From Liquorilactobacillus hordei DSM 19519 (lineage in GTDB: Bacteria > Bacillota > Bacilli > Lactobacillales > Lactobacillaceae): a stretch of 64,000 bases of DNA. The DNA lies in the NCBI RefSeq assembly GCF_019443985.1, contig NZ_CP049303.1, positions 1,674,001-1,738,000 on the forward strand, given 5' to 3'. The notes below the pieces were generated by a model, which saw only the letters and a list, made by a program, of their open reading frames with translations, was not told the origin of the DNA and did not search any database. Of the stretch, positions 58,988 through 64,000 are shown in pieces (the first letter of the stretch is position 1; every line of letters starts with the position of its first letter). The position numbers and the translations under genes were made by a program.

Positions 58988-59938
58988 TTATTTTTTTATT
59001 CTTTCAATCACTCTCAATTTTGCCGAATGCGCACGATGATTATTAAGCAATTCCTCTTCACTTGGTAAAATAGGCTTTCTTGAAACTAACTTAAATTTTG
59101 GTTGAAATTCATCAGGTATTATAGGAAGCCCTTGTGGCAGATCTTGTATTTCACTCTTTTCTTTGAACAGTGACTTGACCAATCGATCTTCAAGTGATTG
59201 GAAGGTAATAACACTTATTCTTCCACCAACGTTAATTAACTCTAAGGCTTCCTCCAATGATTGCTCCAATGCTCCGAGCTCATCATTGACAGCTATCCTA
59301 ATTGCTTGAAAAACCTTTTTGGCAGGATGACCACCTGTTCGTCTTGCCCTAGCAGGAATCACCTCCTTAATCAACTCGACCAGTTGTCCTGTCGTTTCAA
59401 TCCGTACACTTTGTCGCTCTTTCTCAATTCTCCTAGCAATCGACTTAGCATACTTTTCTTCACCATATCTAAAGAAAATTCGCACTAATTTTTCATAGGG
59501 CCATTCATTAACAACTTTTTCGGCATTTAATTCCTGTGTTTGGTCCATCCGCATGTCAAGTTTAGAATCATAGCGATAACTAAAGCCGCGTTCTGCATTA
59601 TCGAACTGTGGTGATGAAACCCCTAAATCATATAGAACTCCATCTACACCAGTAATGTCTTTTTCTGTTAATTTTTCTTCTAAAAATCTAAAATTTGATT
59701 TTATAAAAGTAATTTTCCCAGATTCCAGCTCATTTTTAAATCTATCACTATTGTATGTAATCGCCGTTTGGTCTTGATCAAAGGACAAAAGATGGCCTTT
59801 CTCAGATAGCTTAGAAATAATTAATCCACTATGTCCGCCGCCACCTAAAGTGCAATCAACATATGTCCCATCTTTTTTAATTGCTAACCCTTCCACCGCT
59901 TCATTCAACAAAACGGTTGTATGTTCAAAATCTGCCAC
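58988..59938 (-). CDS. rsmH: 16S rRNA (cytosine(1402)-N(4))-methyltransferase (GTG start)
   Basis: SAM-dependent methyltransferase at the start of the division cluster. Motifs: [40 protein letters not shown] and [15 protein letters not shown]. 316 aa. GTG start with GGAGG upstream, 15 bp after mraZ. Confidence 0.97.
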   Translation of the reverse strand: MADFEHTTVLLNEAVEGLAIKKDGTYVDCTLGGGGHSGLIISKLSEKGHLLSFDQDQTAITYNSDRFKNELESGKITFIKSNFRFLEEKLTEKDITGVDGVLYDLGVSSPQFDNAERGFSYRYDSKLDMRMDQTQELNAEKVVNEWPYEKLVRIFFRYGEEKYAKSIARRIEKERQSVRIETTGQLVELIKEVIPARARRTGGHPAKKVFQAIRIAVNDELGALEQSLEEALELINVGGRISVITFQSLEDRLVKSLFKEKSEIQDLPQGLPIIPDEFQPKFKLVSRKPILPSEEELLNNHRAHSAKLRVIERIKK

Positions 59939-59953
59939 ATTTATCCTCCATTA

Positions 59954-60385
59954 TTAAAGACCAAAATCAATCATATTTTCAGCAATTTCATCAAAGTTGG
60001 TTTCCGCTTCTGTTGAAAAATCATCCCAACGTTCTTCAGACCAAATTTCAAATCTGTTAGAAACACCAACAACAACACATTTTTTTTCAAGTGCAGCATG
60101 TGTACGTAATGATTTTGGAATACTCACTCTTCCTTGTTTATCAAATTCACATTCAGTAGCAGCCGAGTAAAAAAATCTTACAAATGAACGGGCATCTTTT
60201 TTGGTGAGTGGAAGTTTTTGCAATTTTTCTTGTAAAATATTCCATTCAGACTCAGGGTATCCAAATAAACATCCATCCATTCCACGAGTTATTACAAATA
60301 ATTCACCTAAATCTTCACGGAATTTAGAAGGGATGATTAATCTTCCTTTTTCATCAATCGCATGTCTATATTCGCCCATAAACAT
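59954..60385 (-). CDS. mraZ: Transcriptional regulator MraZ
   Basis: First gene of the division and cell-wall operon and its DNA-binding regulator. The 143-aa protein has two SpoVT/AbrB-like motifs: [20 protein letters not shown] (about 4-23) and [19 protein letters not shown] (about 75-93). The start ATG has AGGGGG eight bases upstream; the GTG in frame three codons earlier is part of that site. The promoter region carries repeats that match a MraZ operator. Confidence 0.96.
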   Translation of the reverse strand: MFMGEYRHAIDEKGRLIIPSKFREDLGELFVITRGMDGCLFGYPESEWNILQEKLQKLPLTKKDARSFVRFFYSAATECEFDKQGRVSIPKSLRTHAALEKKCVVVGVSNRFEIWSEERWDDFSTEAETNFDEIAENMIDFGL

Positions 60386-60422
60386 GTAAGACACCCCCTG
60401 ACACTGCTATATTTTGATACTA

Positions 60423-60467
60423 CCACATTTCCCCACTTCACACCACTTTTTCACCATTAATTTACCA
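60423..60467 (-). promoter_or_regulatory. Probable MraZ operator in the mra promoter
   Basis: Five TGG triplets on the minus strand (CCA at 60423, 60433, 60443, 60454 and 60465 on the plus strand), spaced 10, 10, 11 and 11 bp, i.e. one helical turn each. MraZ binds tandem GTGG/TGGG-type repeats in mra promoters of several bacteria. No good -35 could be assigned here; a -10 candidate lies between the repeats and mraZ. Confidence 0.75.
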
Positions 60468-60560
60468 CTTATTTATTAAATTTAATTTTTTCTCTTCAAG
60501 CATTCTTTTACAATTAATAAATAATCCATACTCAAACCGCTTTCAACCGGTTATACTACT

Positions 60561-60730
60561 AAAAAAGGTAGGACCAAAATTTAAATTTTGGCTCTACCTT
60601 TTTATTTATTTCATATAAATGTGTTTCACAAGTCAAAATTCTCCATCTAACTTCGAATTACTCATAGCAAAACACTCGCTATGTTTGCAATTCGAGTTAA
60701 TACTCAAAATTTCTCGACTTATGTCACGCT
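60561..60730 (+). repeat. Interspersed hairpin/foldback repeat, copy C
   Basis: In the 355-bp gap between mraZ and DUF3397. Hairpin AAAAAGGTAG(ga)CCAAAATTT and complement (60562-60603), then TTTATTTCATATAAATGTGTTTCA, then a long foldback: TAACTTCGAATTACTCATAGC pairs with GCTATGTTTGCAATTCGAGTTA around a 9-nt loop, with outer AAGTC/GACTT arms ending in TTATGTCAC. It shows the element's secondary structure most clearly. It ends beside the DUF3397 stop. Confidence 0.75.
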
Positions 60731-60749
60731 ATCCTTTTAAAACATATCC

Positions 60750-61091
60750 TCAGATGCTAAAGATAAATAGTGGTATAAATAAAACATATATTACAAGTTC
60801 ACAAAAATGAAAATACGATCTAAAAAAGGTACGATAAATTATTTCACCTTCAATGAACGCATATACTAAGGTCATCATAATCCCTAACAATCCTAATCCA
60901 AAAAATAAAAAAGGAATAACTGATAATTCCAACTGTGTCAATGAAGTCATAAAAATGCAATACAACACGGGAATAACCATTAACTCAGATATTCTAAATT
61001 TTCTTCGTATTCTTATCGGGAGAAACTTCTTCAAGACCATTAAAAATAAGAATACACCTAAAGTCAGCAGTATCTGGTAATACCAAGACAT
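60750..61091 (-). CDS. DUF3397 family membrane protein
   Basis: A 113-aa hydrophobic protein with about four membrane spans (about 5-22, 37-55, 60-80, 92-112). It belongs to the DUF3397 family, commonly next to mraZ in lactobacilli. Role unknown. Two adjacent ATGs are possible starts; the second has the better spacing from AGGTG. It follows aspartokinase by about 17 bp and is probably co-transcribed. Confidence 0.85.
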   Translation of the reverse strand: MSWYYQILLTLGVFLFLMVLKKFLPIRIRRKFRISELMVIPVLYCIFMTSLTQLELSVIPFLFFGLGLLGIMMTLVYAFIEGEIIYRTFFRSYFHFCELVIYVLFIPLFIFSI

Positions 61092-61108
61092 CATAATCAC
61101 CTATATCC

Positions 61109-62308
61109 TTAATTTTGTAACAAAAAAGTGTCGTGCAAAGCATTTACTGCTACTTCTAAATCAGTGACTTTAACTAGCACCCAGATTGTAGTATAACTAT
61201 CCGTTGTTTGCAAAATCTCAATACTGTGTTTGGCAAGTGCGGTTACAATTTTTGCAGTTATTCCAGGTGTCCCCATAATACCAGCGCCTACAATCGACAC
61301 CTTTGCACATTCTTCTACTAAAGTATATGTAATATTTTTGCTTTTAAGAAGTTCCTTAGCAACTGCAGATTCCTCATGATTTAAATTGAAGACCACTTTT
61401 TCAGGCAAAATATTAATAAAATCAACACTCAAATGATTATCAGCTAACAAATTAAATACTTGATCAGCAGAGAGATTCTTTGTTAAAACACTGAATTGTG
61501 TCAATCCAACTTGATGAGCAATTCCCGTAACACCACGATAATGTTGGAGCGCAAGATTCTTGTCAGAGATTAGTGTTCCTAATTCATCCACTCCATCCCA
61601 AGTTGAGCGAATTCTTAACGGAACATGGGCTTGCTGTGCAATTTCAACAGCACGTGGATGGATAACCTTTGCACCTTCATGAGCCATATTCGCAACTTCT
61701 TCATAACTAACATTCTTTAAAAACTTGGCTTTCTTAACAAGTCTTGGATCACCCGTCATCATTCCAGAAACATCAGTAAAGATATCGACTCTTTTGGCTG
61801 ATAAGGCTGCTCCCAAAAGTGCAGCTGAGGTATCACTTCCACCTCTTCCCAGTGTTGACATATGGCCTTCTCTTGAAAGTCCCTGGAAACCAGCAACAAC
61901 CACAACATCATTTTCAGAAAAAGCTTTATTAATACTATCAGTTTTTACATCTAGAACCTTAGCATTTTGATAGTCATTATTAGTTCTAAAGCCTGCATCT
62001 GGACCAGTCATTGCAACTGCAGAAATACCTTCTTTTTTTAGTAACTGAGTGAATACAGCCGTTGAAATAATTTCGCCCACGGAAACAATCATATCCAATT
62101 CACGCGCTGATAAAGCTGTATGATCCGCGTCTACAAGCTTCAAGAGTGAATCAGTTGCATAAGGTGCCCCTTTTCGACCGATTGCAGAAACAACCACAAC
62201 AACTTTATATCCTTGATCTAAAGCATAACGAACATGATCAAGTGCCTTATGTCTCGCCTTATCATCTTGAACTGATGTTCCACCAAATTTTTGTACCATA
62301 ATTTCCAT
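61109..62308 (-). CDS. Aspartokinase
   Basis: Phosphorylates aspartate, the first step toward DAP, lysine, threonine and methionine. The kinase domain has KFGGTSV at the N-terminus and the GRGGSDTSAALLGAAL and DVSGMMTGDPRLV regions; the C-terminal third has two ACT-like regulatory repeats (about 260-395). At 399 aa it resembles the single-chain DapG/LysC class. Which end product inhibits it is not apparent. It has its own promoter and about a 78-nt leader with no visible riboswitch. Confidence 0.94.
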   Translation of the reverse strand: MEIMVQKFGGTSVQDDKARHKALDHVRYALDQGYKVVVVVSAIGRKGAPYATDSLLKLVDADHTALSARELDMIVSVGEIISTAVFTQLLKKEGISAVAMTGPDAGFRTNNDYQNAKVLDVKTDSINKAFSENDVVVVAGFQGLSREGHMSTLGRGGSDTSAALLGAALSAKRVDIFTDVSGMMTGDPRLVKKAKFLKNVSYEEVANMAHEGAKVIHPRAVEIAQQAHVPLRIRSTWDGVDELGTLISDKNLALQHYRGVTGIAHQVGLTQFSVLTKNLSADQVFNLLADNHLSVDFINILPEKVVFNLNHEESAVAKELLKSKNITYTLVEECAKVSIVGAGIMGTPGITAKIVTALAKHSIEILQTTDSYTTIWVLVKVTDLEVAVNALHDTFLLQN

Positions 62309-62392
62309 TAATATTTACCCCTTTTCACTTCAGTCTATTTCGCTATTAAAATTATAAATAAATGAAATTTCATTGCTAGATTTACTCATTCA

Positions 62393-62421
62393 ATTATAAT
62401 TGTTAGTTTATATAAATTCAA
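62393..62421 (-). promoter_or_regulatory. Aspartokinase promoter
   Basis: Minus strand -35 TTGAAT (62416-62421), 17-bp spacer, perfect -10 TATAAT (62393-62398). Confidence 0.72.
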
Positions 62422-62435
62422 TTTGTTTTGAAAAG

Positions 62436-62451
62436 ACTTTGTATACAAAGT
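62436..62451. promoter_or_regulatory. Perfect 16-bp palindrome between divergent promoters
   Basis: ACTTTGTATACAAAGT, located 15 bp from each -35 box of the aspartokinase and DUF4044 promoters. It is a candidate operator for a dimeric regulator; no matching regulator is identified. Confidence 0.55.
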
Positions 62452-62465
62452 TTCATTAAATGAGT

Positions 62466-62494
62466 TTGACACAAATCACTGTAAAAAGTATAGT
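62466..62494 (+). promoter_or_regulatory. DUF4044 gene promoter
   Basis: Perfect -35 TTGACA (62466-62471), 17-bp spacer, -10 TATAGT (62489-62494). It is the best consensus promoter seen in the window. Confidence 0.85.
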
Positions 62495-62529
62495 ATATCG
62501 TAAAGCTTATATGAAAGGTGAATTTTGTT

Positions 62530-62649
62530 GTGGCAAAAAAGAAAAAAACACGTTTTCAAAAAATTACAATGGTAGTTGTTTGGCTGATGATTATTGTTAC
62601 CCTAGGTACCGTAGTACTGAGTGCTGTCTTCTCAGCAATGGGATATTAA
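62530..62649 (+). CDS. DUF4044 membrane microprotein (GTG start, 39 aa)
   Basis: A small gene: GTG start with AAGGTG (62515-62520) nine bases upstream. The 39 residues begin MAKKKKTRFQKIT, a strongly basic stretch, followed by one membrane helix (VVVWLMIIVTLGTVVLSAVFSAM). This is the DUF4044 family of lactobacilli. The basic N-terminus predicts an N-in topology. Its own strong promoter and strong terminator mark it as a single-gene, probably highly expressed unit. Function unknown. Confidence 0.9.
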   Translation: MAKKKKTRFQKITMVVVWLMIIVTLGTVVLSAVFSAMGY

Positions 62650-62682
62650 TTCTCTATTTTTTCACCACGGTGATATGTTAGT

Positions 62683-62723
62683 ACACACAAAAAAGCGCGC
62701 GTAATGCGCGCTTTTTTGTGTGT
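62683..62723. terminator. Strong terminator after the DUF4044 gene
   Basis: Perfect 18-bp stem (ACACACAAAAAAGCGCGC and complement) with a GTAAT loop; it is flanked by A6 and T6, so it works on both strands and separates this gene from the minus-strand XRE gene. Confidence 0.95.
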
Positions 62724-62780
62724 AAATAAAATCAAATTAATTAGCTCTTCAACTGATTTTAAGAATTTATTTTTGTAATT

Positions 62781-62990
62781 TTAAGAACCAATTCCCACGT
62801 ACAAACAGATCTTTTTAATCCACTCATCTGTATTTTCTGTCGGCGCTACCCTTCCGTTAATCAACTGGTTCACATAAGGTTTAGAAAGGCCAAAATGATC
62901 AGCTATATCAGATTGTGAACTTGGTTTTAACTTCATCCGTTTATTTCTTTTTAGACCTAATAATATTGCGTCCGTAAGATCATACTCCAC
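62781..62990 (-). CDS. Small XRE-family HTH regulator (Cro-like, GTG start)
   Basis: A 69-aa DNA-binding protein with a helix-turn-helix (SQSDIADHFGLSKPYVNQLINGR, about 29-51). It resembles phage Cro or small auxiliary regulators. The start is set to a GTG with GGGGTGG six bases upstream rather than the TTG five codons earlier. It is divergent from the repressor at 63212. A -10 TATAAT lies at 63050-63055 on the minus strand. Confidence 0.8.
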   Translation of the reverse strand: MEYDLTDAILLGLKRNKRMKLKPSSQSDIADHFGLSKPYVNQLINGRVAPTENTDEWIKKICLYVGIGS

Positions 62991-63111
62991 TTTAAACCAC
63001 CCCAATTTGCTAATAAATTACCTAACTTATTTGACGACTACTGAATCTTATTATAGAATCAATCCAGTAATACCAAAATAATTTTCCTTAACCAATGCAA
63101 TGTATTACTTT

Positions 63112-63187
63112 TTTACATTATGTTAATAGGTAAATTATACTAACTTATACGTTAGATTTCAATCTTTTATTCTAACTTTTTAGTTAG
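63112..63187 (+). promoter_or_regulatory. Repressor promoter with two CTAAC-N6-GTTAG operators
   Basis: -35 TTTACA (63112-63117), 18-bp spacer, -10 TATACT (63136-63141). Two operators share the pattern CTAAC-N6-GTTAG: 63140-63155, overlapping the -10 and start point, and 63172-63187, inside ATTCTAACT/AGTTAGAAT. Their centres are 32 bp apart, three helical turns. A half-site CTAACTTAT at 63022 lies in the leader of the divergent gene. This suggests autorepression by the gene at 63212. Confidence 0.7.
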
Positions 63188-63211
63188 AATAACTCTAGTA
63201 GGAGTCTTAAA

Positions 63212-63535
63212 ATGAATACATTAGAAGTAATCAAACAACTTGCTAAAGAAAGAAACATGTCTGTTTATGAACTTGAAGAAACCTTAGGCTTTGGTAAAAA
63301 TACTATCTACCAGTGGTCTCATCGCACACCTTCTATTGAACGCGTTAAAAAAGTAGCTGATTATTTTGGCGTTTCATTAGATTATTTAACTGGTCGAACT
63401 TCCAGAAAAAATATAAGTAAAATTGATTTAGCAAATGTTCCCGATGGCGTACTTACATTTGAAGGAAAAACAATCCCTGAAGACGAACTTGAAATAATTC
63501 GCCATCTATTACGGAATAAACCATCAAACAAATGA
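63212..63535 (+). CDS. XRE-family transcriptional repressor (CI/ImmR-like)
   Basis: A 107-aa protein with an N-terminal HTH_XRE domain (about 3-60; MSVYELEETLGFGKNTIYQWSHR, YFGVSLDYLTGR) and a short C-terminal segment (TFEGKTIPEDELEIIRHLL) typical of small repressors of Gram-positive prophages and integrative elements. It overlaps the ribosome binding site of the ImmA-like gene after it. Autoregulation through the upstream operators is inferred. Confidence 0.9.
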   Translation: MNTLEVIKQLAKERNMSVYELEETLGFGKNTIYQWSHRTPSIERVKKVADYFGVSLDYLTGRTSRKNISKIDLANVPDGVLTFEGKTIPEDELEIIRHLLRNKPSNK

Positions 63536-63548
63536 GGTGCTCGTCTTA

Positions 63549-63941
63549 ATGGAGAGGTTATTAAAACTGGCAGAAAAAGAACATATTGAAATTATTTGGA
63601 GCCAAGAACTTTCTCCCACTACACCACCCATAGCTGCTTATAATTTAAGATGCATCATTATGAATTCAAATTGGTATAATCCTAATCAATTTATTTTCCA
63701 ATTAGCTCATGAGCTGTCACATCTGATTTATGGTGATCCACTTGATCTTTATTTATACAATCAGACTCCTGCCCAAAAATTCAAAATTGAAGCTCAAACC
63801 AATGACTATGCAATTCAAATCATACTCCACTTATATAATGAGAGTCCTTATAATAGGATAAACATTGTATCTTTTATGCAAGAATATGCAATTCCAACTC
63901 ATTTAGAAAGTCGTGTTCGTTTTCTAATTAACACACTCTAA
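63549..63941 (+). CDS. ImmA/IrrE family metallopeptidase
   Basis: A 130-aa protein with the zinc-protease motif HELSH (QLAHELSHLIYGD, about 56-68). Such proteins cleave the repressor encoded next to them in ICEBs1-type elements and phages, switching the element on. The ATG at 63549 has GAGGTG, overlapping the repressor stop, nine bases upstream; a GTG within that site is rejected. It is co-transcribed with the repressor. The rest of the putative element lies beyond the window edge. Confidence 0.9.
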   Translation: MERLLKLAEKEHIEIIWSQELSPTTPPIAAYNLRCIIMNSNWYNPNQFIFQLAHELSHLIYGDPLDLYLYNQTPAQKFKIEAQTNDYAIQIILHLYNESPYNRINIVSFMQEYAIPTHLESRVRFLINTL

Positions 63942-64000
63942 TATTAAAAAAATCATAAATCCACTGATACATGCATAAGCTACAAAAAAATTAATTCTGC

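Noticed and set aside
62460..62681. Plus-strand 73-codon open frame beginning in the -35 box
   Set aside because: Overlaps the DUF4044 gene in another frame; starts inside its promoter and has no ribosome binding site.

Overview
The window is ordinary chromosomal core DNA from a low-GC Gram-positive bacterium, almost certainly a member of the Lactobacillaceae. The reasons are the AT-rich composition, the strong AGGAGG ribosome binding sites with frequent TTG and GTG starts, gene orders shared with Bacillus and lactobacilli (ylaN-ftsW-pyc-ylbG-rsmD-coaD-ylbL; rpoY-rnjA; the dcw division cluster ending in sepF-yggT-ylmH-divIVA-ileS), and a DUF4044 microprotein typical of lactobacilli. asd, dapA, dapF and an aspartokinase are present, and MurE carries the DNPR motif of the diaminopimelate-adding enzymes, so the wall is probably of the meso-DAP type. 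The genus cannot be fixed from the sequence alone; a Liquorilactobacillus- or Ligilactobacillus-like organism is a guess.

Layout. 1-5.9 kb: the N-terminal part of gnd, then clpX, tig, tuf and a TPR-like gene, mostly single transcription units with their own promoters and terminators. 6-9.7 kb: an asd-dapA-rnjB operon. 9.8-10.8 kb: rpsO and rpsT, divergent. 10.9-15.5 kb: the competence genes comEA, comEB and comEC followed by holA. 15.8-24.7 kb: a nine-gene operon from ylaN through ftsW and pyruvate carboxylase to ylbL and a DUF1304 gene. 25-32.8 kb: typA, an inositol-phosphatase-like gene with yktA, def, rpoY-rnjA, and a degenerate diacylglycerol-kinase-like gene. 32.8-42.1 kb: recD2, a TPR gene, a histidine phosphatase, mnmA, and a dapF-nudF-hypothetical-mtnN-iscS-DUF1831 operon. 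42.5-60.4 kb: ileS behind a T-box leader, then the division and cell-wall cluster read leftward from mraZ to divIVA. 60.7-62.7 kb: DUF3397, aspartokinase and the DUF4044 microprotein. 62.8-64 kb: a divergent XRE regulator / XRE repressor-ImmA metallopeptidase module, which looks like the edge of a prophage or integrative element.

Nearly all genes are on the minus strand; the plus-strand genes are rpsT, def, rpoY-rnjA, the kinase-like gene, DUF4044 and the repressor-ImmA pair. The genes join up around growth and division: precursor supply (asd, dapA, dapF, aspartokinase, murE, murD, murG, mraY), septum assembly (ftsL, PBP, ftsW, divIB, ftsA, ftsZ, sepF, divIVA), RNA turnover (RNase J1 and J2) and translation (tuf, rpsO, rpsT, def, ileS, typA, rsmH, rsmD, mnmA).

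The most interesting non-coding signals are: (i) an interspersed repeat of about 120-190 bp with a terminator-like hairpin at one end and a second foldback in its body, seen six times between genes; (ii) five TGG repeats at helical spacing in front of mraZ, matching a MraZ operator; (iii) two identical-geometry CTAAC-N6-GTTAG operators in front of the repressor-ImmA pair; (iv) a 16-bp perfect palindrome between the divergent aspartokinase and DUF4044 promoters. No rRNA, tRNA, CRISPR array or complete insertion sequence was seen.
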